A stretch of 64,000 bases of DNA from Novipirellula galeiformis (GTDB lineage Bacteria; Planctomycetota; Planctomycetia; Pirellulales; Pirellulaceae), in NCBI RefSeq assembly GCF_007860095.1, contig NZ_SJPT01000002.1:186001-250000 (forward strand). Reading direction: 5' to 3'. The first letter of the stretch is position 1, and every line of letters starts with the position of its first letter. Position numbers and translations under genes: made by a program. Positions 1-8,601 of the stretch are shown one piece after another. The notes below the pieces were generated by a model, which searched no databases, was not told where the DNA came from, and worked only from the letters and a program-made list of their open reading frames with translations.

Positions 1-2
1 GG

Positions 3-2648
3 ATGCGGCTGGAGCAGTACGACGATGCGATCGAGGTGCTCAAGCAAATCCAAGAACCCGATTCGCTATGGGGAGTGTGGCCCTCGTTGGCGATTTGTTA
101 TACGAACCTTGGCGACATCGACGAAGCGCAGTTGGCACTTCAGAAAGCCCAGCAGCAATCTCCCAATCATCCCAATGGATTTTGGATCGCTTCGTTGATC
201 CATGACCACTTGGACCGTGATGACGAAGCAGCGGTCGCCGTGCTCAGGGCCTTGAAAATATGTCCCCGCGATCCTGATATGTTTTATTCCGTGCTGCGTC
301 GTCGCCGCGTTGAGGACTTGCCGCCATTGTTGGAAATCGTGATCGACAACCATGACGAACTTCAATGGACGTCATTGCTGAACCACGCATCGAGCTCATC
401 CCAGGCGTGGGGGCAAGGCTTGGTCGAGGAACTCAAACGACACCCAAATTCGCCGCTGGGGCTGGTGGAAATCGCCCAAGGTAAGCTTGACTGGCGGAAC
501 GAAGAGTTCAACGCCGCAGCCCAGCACTTCTTGGCGAGTGAAGCGGTTGCGGAAACGGAGTTTATTAAATCGATTGCGCGGGACAATCTCCTCGAAGTTC
601 GCTTGGCCGACAATCAATTTGACGCCTTGTTCACAGATGCGAGCGACCCCGATTTGCTCCTACGTGATCTCGTGCTACGGGCCTTTGAAGATGAACTTTA
701 TTGTGATGCGGAGAAACTATTGGCCGCGCTCGATCACCATGCCAAGAATGCGAATTCAGCATGGGACGAGGCACTCAAAGGATGGGCATTACACTCCATC
801 GGTGACTGGGACAAATCGATCCCACGATTCGATGCCTTCCTGGCTTGGCGCGAGCAACAAGCCACTCGTTCCGCGGATGCCCCGAATGAGTCGCTCGATG
901 CAACCGGCGGTGCTGCGGAAGAGAACCCGTCGGCTGAGGAAGATGGATGGCTTGATGACACCGCAGCATACTATCTTTGCGACGCGCTGCTTGAACTGGG
1001 GCGCGCGAGCGAAGTTGTCGAACGTTGGCCCGATGACCTATGGAAACACGATCAAGTGGGCGATTTTCTGTTACAGGATCACCATGCCAGCAAGGTAGCT
1101 GCTTTTTTACAATCCACCGAGGACAACGTTTCCGATTCGCTTCGAATTCAACGTTGGCGGGCCCAGGCCCACCAGGCGATGTTGCGAGGGGAGACGGAAC
1201 AGGTCGATTCGATGCATCTCGCTGCCATTGAGTTGGCAAGATCCGTGTACGGCGCTGACGACAATTACTTTACCTACAAACTCGTGCGTGAACGGGCCCG
1301 AGACTTAGTTCGCAACCGAACCCTCCGCGATCCAGAGAGTGTCAATCGTGACAATCTAGGCGATGACGCTTTGCACCCAATTTTGGTGCACGCGGCAATC
1401 CGTGAAGCGATACGCTTGGGCGACAACCAGCAACTTGCACTTTGGCGAACCATAATCGATGAAGCGGAGATGGAGCCCTCCGACGGCGATGCCGCTTTGC
1501 ACTATGAATTGGGGGACTACTATCGATCTTTGGATGAGATGGATCAAGCGATTCGGGCGTACCAAGTGTGTCTCCAACACGCTGACGAAGCTTGGTGGAA
1601 CAGGACGCGGTGCATCCAAGGGGCGGCGTATGCGATGCTCGAGGCTGGAAACGTGGATGCCGCGAAACAGTGGTTCGCGACAAACCCCATTCCCAATAGC
1701 AATGTCGAGTCGGAAGCGTTGATCGATCTCGCCACCGGCAACGTGGACTCGTTGACCCGTCATCTCGAGGATGCCGGTAAAATCAACGCGACCGATTGGT
1801 TGAACCAACACCTTGAAGCCGCGACGTCGCTCAACCAGCTCGAGCAACCCAGGTTTCGATCGCTGTTGGAAACCTATCCGCTGGAGATTCCGTCTCTCTC
1901 GCCTCCGGCATCGGGATTCCTAATACAGAGGGAAGCGGGGCCATTGGATCCCCAGCAAATCAGCACGCAATTGCAAGGCTTGTTCGGCGAGCGGTTTGAG
2001 TTCGTGGCGGTCGAGAACGACGCGAAAGAGCCCGATTCGAGCGACGACGATATGCAAGCCTATTTGTTTCGATCGGAAAGGGGGCAACGCATTTTATTCA
2101 GCTCGGGCAAGCCGCAATACCGCGTCGATGGCGTTTCCCGGTGGCTTGCCGAGCGTTTGAATGCTCCGGTTGAGCGGACGACGGTCGCGATTTTGGACCA
2201 CCGTCCCCATCCTAAACGACGTTTGTTTCGCATCGCCGAGGAACGAGCCGATGCGGACGCGATCGCGTTCAGCGGCTCGGGTGAAACGCGTATCTGGAGC
2301 GGCCCAGAGTTAGAACGTCGGTTAACCTGGAACGATCGAAAGCCGATCTCGCCCGCCGCAATGCAGCCCGCTCTCGAAGAGATGCCGCGTCCAGATGCGG
2401 TTCCCATTGAAACTCAATATGTTGAGATTGAGCGATGGGACAGCCAGTTGAAGGAGGCCGGCGGCAGTTTGAATGTGACGTTGACGCTCGCGGTGGGTAA
2501 CACGCGCGAGCGGATCGCTTGCGAGTTATTCAAGGTCGATCCAGAGGAGTACGACCTGTACATCCGGCCGCAACGCGACAGCGTGCTGATACCGATCGTC
2601 AAAGCGGGTACGGCCTACACGTGCGGACCGAGTTTGTTGTCATTGTAA
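3..2648 (+). CDS. TPR-repeat protein, 5'-truncated by window edge
   Basis: The open frame reaches the left edge with only two bases before its first ATG, so the true start is probably outside the window. The visible 881 residues begin inside tetratricopeptide-like helical pairs (roughly residues 1-110: AICYTNLGDIDEAQLALQKA and similar), with further TPR-like units near residues 490-540 (LGDYYRSLDEMDQAIRAYQV). The C-terminal 250 residues are not repeat-like and I do not recognise them. No signal peptide or membrane segment is visible in the part present. TPR arrays usually mediate protein-protein contacts; no specific partner can be inferred. It converges with the DUF2059 gene, and a short hairpin lies between them. 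The reading frame is secure; the function is not. Confidence 0.85.
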   Translation: MRLEQYDDAIEVLKQIQEPDSLWGVWPSLAICYTNLGDIDEAQLALQKAQQQSPNHPNGFWIASLIHDHLDRDDEAAVAVLRALKICPRDPDMFYSVLRRRRVEDLPPLLEIVIDNHDELQWTSLLNHASSSSQAWGQGLVEELKRHPNSPLGLVEIAQGKLDWRNEEFNAAAQHFLASEAVAETEFIKSIARDNLLEVRLADNQFDALFTDASDPDLLLRDLVLRAFEDELYCDAEKLLAALDHHAKNANSAWDEALKGWALHSIGDWDKSIPRFDAFLAWREQQATRSADAPNESLDATGGAAEENPSAEEDGWLDDTAAYYLCDALLELGRASEVVERWPDDLWKHDQVGDFLLQDHHASKVAAFLQSTEDNVSDSLRIQRWRAQAHQAMLRGETEQVDSMHLAAIELARSVYGADDNYFTYKLVRERARDLVRNRTLRDPESVNRDNLGDDALHPILVHAAIREAIRLGDNQQLALWRTIIDEAEMEPSDGDAALHYELGDYYRSLDEMDQAIRAYQVCLQHADEAWWNRTRCIQGAAYAMLEAGNVDAAKQWFATNPIPNSNVESEALIDLATGNVDSLTRHLEDAGKINATDWLNQHLEAATSLNQLEQPRFRSLLETYPLEIPSLSPPASGFLIQREAGPLDPQQISTQLQGLFGERFEFVAVENDAKEPDSSDDDMQAYLFRSERGQRILFSSGKPQYRVDGVSRWLAERLNAPVERTTVAILDHRPHPKRRLFRIAEERADADAIAFSGSGETRIWSGPELERRLTWNDRKPISPAAMQPALEEMPRPDAVPIETQYVEIERWDSQLKEAGGSLNVTLTLAVGNTRERIACELFKVDPEEYDLYIRPQRDSVLIPIVKAGTAYTCGPSLLSL

Positions 2649-2708
2649 CCCAATACCGCTGTTTTGAAGTTGCGTGTTTGTATGGCGGGGCAAAGCCTCG
2701 GGAGGTTT

Positions 2709-2734
2709 GCCTAGCCAGGCCCGTGGGGCTAGGC
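2709..2734. terminator. Hairpin between convergent genes
   Basis: A perfect 8-bp inverted repeat (GCCTAGCC at 2709-2716, GGCTAGGC at 2727-2734) with a 10-base loop lies between the converging TPR and DUF2059 genes. No T-tract follows on either strand, so intrinsic termination is only possible, suggested mainly by position. Confidence 0.35.
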
Positions 2735-2764
2735 ACGGCAACTTCACCTCGCATTGACGGCGAC

Positions 2765-3364
2765 TTACTTAGGCTGCAATTCCTTAGGTTGCAGTTCGGC
2801 TTGACGCTTTAGAATCGCTTGCTGCAGTTCGCCCATGTTGGCTTGCACCCGTTGCATTCCAATTTGAGCCCCGGCGGCAGAAAGCGTCGGCAGTTTCTCG
2901 ATCGCTTTCTTGCCCACGGGCGTGCTGTAGAAAGCGGTTAGCTCTTTGATTTCGGGCTCGGTGAACTCGTTCTTATACAGTTTCACCAACTCGGGCTTGA
3001 GCGATTGAAAGGAGAGATGTTTATGAAGAAACGCTTGCATCACATCCTTAAAGGCCGCCATTTGGGGTTGCTGCTGAATCTGCATCGACAACATCTGGTC
3101 GACCATTTGCTCGGTCGTGTCCTTCAAGTTCATCGCTTCAAGCAACGCTTCGACGGCAAGCGTGTGGGAATCCTGTTCGACTTCCGCTTCTTCGCTGGCC
3201 GCTGTTTCGTTGGCCGCTTCTTCGCTGGCCGCTGAATCCGTTTTCACCGCCTCGGCGACCGGGGGTGTTTCTTGAGCGTAGACTTGGCCACCCGCCGCTA
3301 GGGCCGCTAGGCATGTGGCGGACATGAAACCGAACAAGATGGCGGGACGCAAACAGACTTTCAT
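2765..3364 (-). CDS. Exported DUF2059 domain protein
   Basis: A 199-residue protein. I chose the ATG at 3364 because it gives a clean Sec signal peptide (MKVCLRPAILFGF... ending near VYAQE); the frame stays open 23 codons upstream to an ATG at 3433. After an acidic, Ala/Glu-rich spacer, residues about 70-190 match the DUF2059 pattern: helical, with LLEAMNLKDTTEQMVDQML and, further on, LTAFYSTPVGKKAIEKLP, the latter being typical of the family. DUF2059 proteins are small periplasmic helical proteins of unknown biochemical function. The C-terminus carries a short duplication (LQPKELQPK). It is likely monocistronic: the next minus-strand gene ends 103 bp upstream. Confidence 0.8.
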   Translation of the reverse strand: MKVCLRPAILFGFMSATCLAALAAGGQVYAQETPPVAEAVKTDSAASEEAANETAASEEAEVEQDSHTLAVEALLEAMNLKDTTEQMVDQMLSMQIQQQPQMAAFKDVMQAFLHKHLSFQSLKPELVKLYKNEFTEPEIKELTAFYSTPVGKKAIEKLPTLSAAGAQIGMQRVQANMGELQQAILKRQAELQPKELQPK

Positions 3365-3467
3365 CGATAGCTCTACGATACGATTTGGACACTGGGTTCC
3401 GGTGGCATCGATGCCACCAGATGAAGAAGCCATTGTATCGCAACGGTCCGCCTAACGGGGGCGAAAA

Positions 3468-4736
3468 CTAGTTGACGTCGTATTGGATTCCAGGCGGAAC
3501 CAAACTGTAAATGCCATTGGTAAACACCTGTTGAACCCAATTGTCGAATCGCACAATCGAGCGTTCTGGAATAATGATCACGTCGCCGTCGCGAACCCAG
3601 ATCTCGTCGGCCGGGGTGGGGCGTTTTCCGTACACTGCAGCCTGCAGGTCGAGCATGGTCGAAATCATCCGCCAATCCTCGGCACGACGGAAAATCACCA
3701 CTTGGCGGAGGTTTCCACCGGGTAAATGGCCTCCGGCCGAGGCGATCGCTCCAAGCACGGTCGTCGGACCGTCGAGCTGGATGCGGTTTGGATTACCAAC
3801 CTGACCGAGCACGTGGACGAAGTGGGGAGCCTGGGCGGCTAAGACTGGTTCGACGTCGAGTCCGACGACGATCTCGCGATAACGGAGATTGATTTCTTTC
3901 TTTAATTCGTTCAACGAAAATCCTTGCACACAAACTTCGCCAATCCCCGGCAAACGGATTTTCCCGTCGGGCATCACGGTGACCGTGGCCGATTGTTGGC
4001 TAAAGCCACTGAGACCTCCGACCGCGGCGCGAATGTCTTCGGCGAGCGTGTTCGTTCGAACCGGCGTTACGTCGATTGCCGGTTTGGGATAGTACTTCAT
4101 GTAGCGGTCATTTAGCACTTCACGCAGTTGATCGACCGTCATGCCGGTGACTCGAATTTGCCCGAGCAAACGAACCGAGATGGTTCCATCAGGCTGAATC
4201 ACCAAGCCGTTCTCAAGCGTTCCGCGGTTCAATTCGGCATCCGCGAGCGACTCGATCAAAATCGAATCACCAGGCGTCAACCGGTAGAGGCCGGACGACT
4301 GAGAACGTGTGACTAAGTAGAAGGCTTGAATTTGATCGCCGGGACGCAAGCGATATTCACCAAGGTGCGATAATCGCGACGGGCCCGCGTACTCACCAGG
4401 GCCATAGGCGTCAAACGGCATTCGCCGCATGTCGTCCCACCTCGCTTCGGCACCGTTCCCATCACGGCAATCGACGCCCATCATGCACTTGCGACATTCT
4501 CCGCGACAGGGATAGCCACCGGGAACATTCCGGCAACCACAATCGCTCGATTGCGGCTCGACCTCGGCGGCCAACAAATTCCTTTCACGCGATGTATCGG
4601 CTTCGATCACCGACACCCCTGCGTCAAGGTCTTGAGCGTGGGCGGTGATTGAGAACACCGCAACCATCCCCGTGATCAGCAAATAAAGCATGCCGATGCG
4701 ATGGTTTTGTTGCCGAGTGATTTCGTGCATGTTCAT
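3468..4736 (-). CDS. Polysaccharide biosynthesis/export protein (Wza-like, SLBB)
   Basis: A 422-residue outer-membrane polysaccharide export (OPX) type protein. The ATG at 4736 is preferred; an upstream GTG at 4832 would add 32 residues and run back over the end of the TPR gene. A hydrophobic signal segment spans residues 16-34. Residues 66-90 hold six cysteines (CGC...C...C..C.....C), an unusual cysteine cluster before the export domain. The Poly_export core follows: YRLRPGDQIQAFYLV, then a second LTPGDSILIESL, IQPDGTISVRLLGQIRVTG and VMPDGKIRLPGIGEVCVQG, then an SLBB-like part (VHVLGQVGNPNRIQLDGPTT) and a terminal VRDGDVIIIPE. The family forms the outer-membrane exit channel for exopolysaccharide. 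No Wzx, Wzy or glycosyltransferase gene is nearby, so the polymer is unknown. The TPR gene lies 68 bp upstream on the same strand, a likely operon. Confidence 0.88.
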   Translation of the reverse strand: MNMHEITRQQNHRIGMLYLLITGMVAVFSITAHAQDLDAGVSVIEADTSRERNLLAAEVEPQSSDCGCRNVPGGYPCRGECRKCMMGVDCRDGNGAEARWDDMRRMPFDAYGPGEYAGPSRLSHLGEYRLRPGDQIQAFYLVTRSQSSGLYRLTPGDSILIESLADAELNRGTLENGLVIQPDGTISVRLLGQIRVTGMTVDQLREVLNDRYMKYYPKPAIDVTPVRTNTLAEDIRAAVGGLSGFSQQSATVTVMPDGKIRLPGIGEVCVQGFSLNELKKEINLRYREIVVGLDVEPVLAAQAPHFVHVLGQVGNPNRIQLDGPTTVLGAIASAGGHLPGGNLRQVVIFRRAEDWRMISTMLDLQAAVYGKRPTPADEIWVRDGDVIIIPERSIVRFDNWVQQVFTNGIYSLVPPGIQYDVN

Positions 4737-4804
4737 GGTAGAAGCGTGAGATCGTAGCATTTCAAAATGACCGTTTTGCGAAGCGTGTATTTTCCGGGGG
4801 CGTG

Positions 4805-6463
4805 CTACCACAAATTGCGTACCGAGTTCCACGTACGACGCATCATCGATGGTTGGACCTCGACTTCGCCTTGGTTATCCGCAGCGGATGGCGGAATGGG
4901 TTGCCGGTTGCTCGACATATCGGTGTAGATCGTGTTGGGACGTGTGGATTCCGCGGCCTGGTTCGACGTGCGATCGAGTCTTGCCGATGCGACGGTCGCG
5001 GGCACGCGGTTACCGGTTTGCGGAGGGCCCGTATTCGCAGGCATCACCGAATTGGAAACCGCCGCAAACTCGGCGGGGCTAAGTTGGATTACCTCAGGGA
5101 GTCGAATGCGTGTGGGATATCCGGTCGTCGGATAGTTCGCCAGTTGCAGTTCGGCTTGAATTTTCGCGGCCTGTTCGTTCTGGCCCAGTTGCTGCAGAAC
5201 TTTCCAAAGCGTTGCTTGCGTTGGGTGATCGTTTTGGATCGCAAGGGAATGTTCCAAGACCCGACGCGCCTCGACCAACATTCCAACTCGGGCTAGCTGC
5301 GTGCCGAGATTCGTGGCCAACGTCGCGTTCTGGGGTTGCCCCTCGAGGGCGGCGCGGCGGAGACAAAGTGACGTGCTACTGGGAAGCGTGCTGGGGTCGT
5401 TACGGCTCAGGTAGATGGCTGCCAAGAGATCCATTGCTTCGGCTGCCTGGACGCTGGCGCCGGCTAGTTTCGCAAACGTTCGTCTCGCTTCATCGAGATA
5501 AGCCTCAATCGCCTTGGTCGATGACATGCCTTCGAGGTCGACATCATTCAGCGTTTTGGTGCGATGCGAGCGAACGATGGTGCTCATCTCAATCTGGCTA
5601 GCCGAAGTCGACTGTTCGGCAAAGTCACGAACTTCCATCAAAGCGGCCCGTGCTTGTTGCAAATCGAGCAACGGATCGCGGTCATCACCGAGTTCATGGG
5701 ACGCTTCACGCTTGGCAATCTGGATCCCTTCGACCGCCTGCGTCAATGCAGCCCAGGTCGAGGTCTCGGCGGATAACCAAGCCTTGACGCGAAATTCATG
5801 CGACGCTTGATCGAGTAACTCACGGCATTTCAGCTGTGACTCCATCGAAGTGGTGTAGGGCAACGTGCTCGCAGACTTCACACGCTGCGAAGGTAACAAC
5901 GGCAGGCTCGATGGCTGCGAATTGGAAACCGGAGTGACCCGATTGTCCATCGACGGATGACGGGCAAGTTTGGCTGGGATCGTTGCATTCGTGGCGAACC
6001 CATCGTGACTCGATTCAACCGCAGTACGATTGAACACAAAGGATGCATTGGCGGATGTCTTCGCGGTGCCCGCACGCTTGGGCTCACGCTCGATCATGTT
6101 TTCGGAAGTCAGGCTGTCTTTGGAGGGGGGCGTGTTTTCGGCTAAGACCAATTGAATGACATCGCCGGCCTCTTCGGTTTGAGAGAGCGCAGTCGAATCG
6201 ACGCCATTCTCCTTTGTTGGTGCTGCACGACTGAACTCGCTCGATTCCGGGCTCGAGCTGGCGTTTTGATTGGCTTGCCGATGCGGTGCATTCGCCGGTG
6301 GCAACGAAACGCTCGATTGACGATAAGCCATCCAGCGATCGGCGATCACCAATGTGCAAAGCAGGACACACAACACAAGCACCGAAATTCTCGCCGGCGC
6401 AGTGCGTTGGCGACTCGCGTTGACGCAAGATGAGTCGATTTTCACGTGCTTGATTCCGTGCAT
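4805..6463 (-). CDS. Membrane-anchored TPR protein beside the export gene
   Basis: A 552-residue protein counted from the ATG at 6463; the frame is open to a GTG at 6517. One transmembrane or signal-anchor segment lies near residues 22-42 (ISVLVLCVLLCTLVIADRW), preceded by basic residues, so the bulk should be periplasmic. A long Ser/Thr/Pro-rich low-complexity stretch follows. From about residue 300 there is a TPR-like helical array (AMDLLAAIYLSRND, ATLATNLGTQLARVGMLVEA, TLWKVLQQLGQNEQAAKIQA). The C-terminal 100 residues are polar and probably disordered. It sits immediately upstream of, and co-directional with, the Wza-like gene, so an accessory role in polysaccharide export is plausible but is inferred only from position. 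Confidence 0.75.
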   Translation of the reverse strand: MHGIKHVKIDSSCVNASRQRTAPARISVLVLCVLLCTLVIADRWMAYRQSSVSLPPANAPHRQANQNASSSPESSEFSRAAPTKENGVDSTALSQTEEAGDVIQLVLAENTPPSKDSLTSENMIEREPKRAGTAKTSANASFVFNRTAVESSHDGFATNATIPAKLARHPSMDNRVTPVSNSQPSSLPLLPSQRVKSASTLPYTTSMESQLKCRELLDQASHEFRVKAWLSAETSTWAALTQAVEGIQIAKREASHELGDDRDPLLDLQQARAALMEVRDFAEQSTSASQIEMSTIVRSHRTKTLNDVDLEGMSSTKAIEAYLDEARRTFAKLAGASVQAAEAMDLLAAIYLSRNDPSTLPSSTSLCLRRAALEGQPQNATLATNLGTQLARVGMLVEARRVLEHSLAIQNDHPTQATLWKVLQQLGQNEQAAKIQAELQLANYPTTGYPTRIRLPEVIQLSPAEFAAVSNSVMPANTGPPQTGNRVPATVASARLDRTSNQAAESTRPNTIYTDMSSNRQPIPPSAADNQGEVEVQPSMMRRTWNSVRNLW

Positions 6464-6925
6464 TTCAAAGAAACCGTCGTAAGGTCGAGGTCGGCCAGAT
6501 TGGGGAGAGGCAATCACGCGATCGTCCGAGCATTCGCTACGATCTGATCCCCAGGTTCAAATCGGATAATCGGAACAGCCGCTGCCTGTCAAAGTGGCCC
6601 AGCGGAGGTGCAACCAAGCAAATGTCTTGGCAAATCCGGAATAACCGTCACGGTTTGACACGCGGGGGGGGGATAGACGAGTTTCACGGGCACAACCTCG
6701 TCCTGTGGGACGCCATCGCCGCGCCGCGTTATGCGACGTCCACGACATCGGCACTCAACCCTCGCGACGGTTGCGAAGGGGGCAACGCTCGTTCCTGAAC
6801 GCTCGTTCCTGATTGTGCGAACGACGGCCTACCGACGAGAGAGTGGGGCGCTTTTTTATCGGGTGGGGGACCTTGGTCCCAAAGAGGTGTTGTCCTTGCG
6901 GGCTCTGCTACGGACTCTGGCTGCT
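6464..6925. other. Non-coding gap, about 460 bp
   Basis: No convincing gene. It contains a G9 run near 6663-6671 and a perfect 14-bp tandem duplication at 6784-6811. Open frames here overlap the sulfatase gene antisense and look like shadows. Confidence 0.5.
6784..6811. repeat. 14-bp tandem repeat, 2 copies
   Basis: AACGCTCGTTCCTG occurs twice in direct succession (6784-6797, 6798-6811), in non-coding DNA downstream of the sulfatase gene. Confidence 0.85.
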
Positions 6926-8428
6926 TTACTGAGGAATGCGCGACATGTCGATCTTCTTTTTTTCCCAGTAGATGCCGTCAGCACGTTGTTCCAAGATGCG
7001 ATGGGCACTCCCCGTGGCCAAGCCCCGTTCGTTCTTAGGCAACCATGCACGGAGCCTGTGGACCACGCTTGCAAACTCAGCCCGCCCCGCTTCGGATGCC
7101 AGCAAATTGTCGAATTCATTGGGATCCTGTGCGACATCGTAAAGCTCTTCGCCGCCGTCGAGGTAGCGAATATAGCGCCATCGCGTGTCACAGACACTAT
7201 GATTGCCAGCATTGTGGGTACAGATCGCGGGGCGGTCACGCGGGGTGGTTGGATCGCTGAGTTGCGGTTCCAAGCTGATCCCTTGAACGCCATTTGGACG
7301 AGGCAGCCCAGCCAAGGAGGCTAGCGTCGGATAGAGATCCAATAATTCCGCCGGTTGGTTGCACTTTACATTCGCCGCGATGCCAGGCCCAGCGAAGATC
7401 AGCGGCACGCGTGTGGAACGAGCCCACAACGAATTTTTGCCGGAGATCGATTTTTCGCCGAGGTGGTAACCGTGATCGCTCCACAAGACAACGATGGTGT
7501 TGTCGGCGTAGGGTGAATTCTCTAACGCATCGAGAACGCGGCCGACTTGGCTGTCGACAAAACTGATCGAAGCCAAATAGGCACGGACAAGCGGCCGCAG
7601 CTGATCGTTCGCTGCGAGCCAATCGGTACGTGGTTCGGGGAGATTCCAGTGGAGGTACCAGGATGACTTTGGTGTGTCGCTGCGATCTCCGCTGGGCATC
7701 GGCGGCATCGTCAGGGAGTCTTCGGGATACAGGTCAAACCATTTTTGCGTTGCATAGCATGGCACGTGAGGCAAGAAGAAGCCGACCGACAGAAAAAAAG
7801 GTTTTTCCTCCTGCATTGATTCAATTTGCTGCACCGCCCAAGAGGCCACCTGCCAATCGCCTTTGTCTTGATCTCGATGCGGGAAGGTCCCCCAATCCAT
7901 CAGTGGATGGTTGCCATTGGGGGTGGGCGGGATCAATTTTTGCTCGGGCTTGGCGCCGACGCTGGCGTTGGGGCCCCAAACATCACACTCTTGCGGTGCC
8001 TTTCCATTGCGACCATACGCGCCATGAAAAATTTTGCCCCCGATCAGAGTATGGTAGCCGTGTTGATGAAAGTATTGTGGCAACGTCACATGAGCCTTGA
8101 ACTCCGGTAAGGTGCGAAACCACGGCGCCAATCCATAGACCCCCGTCGAGGTCGGCCGCAAACCGGTCATGATCGAAGTTCGACTGGGATTGCATAGGGG
8201 AGCTTGGCAATGCGCGTTCGTAAACGTGACGGCGCGGTGGGCCAACTTTGCCAGCGCCGGTGTTTTCACGTCAGGGTGTCCTTCGAGAGGCTCGACCCAA
8301 TCGTTCAAATCGTCGATGGCAATCATCAAAATATTAGGTCGATCGGGCGTCGGTTCTGCGGCGATCGACACTGACATCGTGACCCACAGCGCGGTCGAGA
8401 AGAAGACCAAGTTCGGGCGTGCAATCAT
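6926..8428 (-). CDS. Exported type I sulfatase (iduronate-2-sulfatase-like)
   Basis: A 500-residue sulfatase of the formylglycine-dependent alkaline phosphatase superfamily. It starts at the ATG at 8428 with a Sec signal (ending near SIAAEP). The metal-binding start PNILMIAIDDLNDWV is followed by the sulfatase signature with the CNPSR core, whose cysteine would be converted to formylglycine, then TSIMTGLRPTSTGVY. Downstream are GGKIFHG, the metal-site block VLWSDHGYHLGEKSISGKNS and the C-terminal DLYPTLASLAGLPRP. The DHGYHLGEK...LWARSTRVPLI block is typical of the iduronate-2-sulfatase-like subgroup, but the substrate cannot be read from sequence. It lies downstream of galM and a sugar-type symporter on the same strand, which fits desulfation of an algal or animal polysaccharide fragment. 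A four-copy 8-bp repeat sits just upstream of the start. Confidence 0.93.
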   Translation of the reverse strand: MIARPNLVFFSTALWVTMSVSIAAEPTPDRPNILMIAIDDLNDWVEPLEGHPDVKTPALAKLAHRAVTFTNAHCQAPLCNPSRTSIMTGLRPTSTGVYGLAPWFRTLPEFKAHVTLPQYFHQHGYHTLIGGKIFHGAYGRNGKAPQECDVWGPNASVGAKPEQKLIPPTPNGNHPLMDWGTFPHRDQDKGDWQVASWAVQQIESMQEEKPFFLSVGFFLPHVPCYATQKWFDLYPEDSLTMPPMPSGDRSDTPKSSWYLHWNLPEPRTDWLAANDQLRPLVRAYLASISFVDSQVGRVLDALENSPYADNTIVVLWSDHGYHLGEKSISGKNSLWARSTRVPLIFAGPGIAANVKCNQPAELLDLYPTLASLAGLPRPNGVQGISLEPQLSDPTTPRDRPAICTHNAGNHSVCDTRWRYIRYLDGGEELYDVAQDPNEFDNLLASEAGRAEFASVVHRLRAWLPKNERGLATGSAHRILEQRADGIYWEKKKIDMSRIPQ

Positions 8429-8441
8429 GATAGCATGGGGT

Positions 8442-8473
8442 CGAAGTAACGAAGTAACGAAGTAACGAAGTAG
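8442..8473. repeat. 8-bp tandem repeat, 4 copies
   Basis: The unit CGAAGTAA occurs three times, then once as CGAAGTAG. The array begins 13 bp upstream of the sulfatase ATG, where it could alter the leader of that mRNA. Confidence 0.9.
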
Positions 8474-8601
8474 AGATTTGAGGGCTGCGATAATGCGCGT
8501 TGGAAGTGCATGCCGCCCAAGACCATTGTACGCGGGCGTCCAATGGCGGTTTGGAGGGGGGGATTCAAGCGAAGCTCGATTCCCCCACCCTGCTCGAGTG
8601 A

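Noticed and set aside
4802-5601. Plus-strand open frames of up to 164 residues over the TPR gene
   Set aside because: They are antisense to a well-supported protein, are rich in arginine and cysteine and contain no motif.
6731-7324. A 197-residue plus-strand frame
   Set aside because: It overlaps the end of the sulfatase gene antisense and shows no domain or signal.
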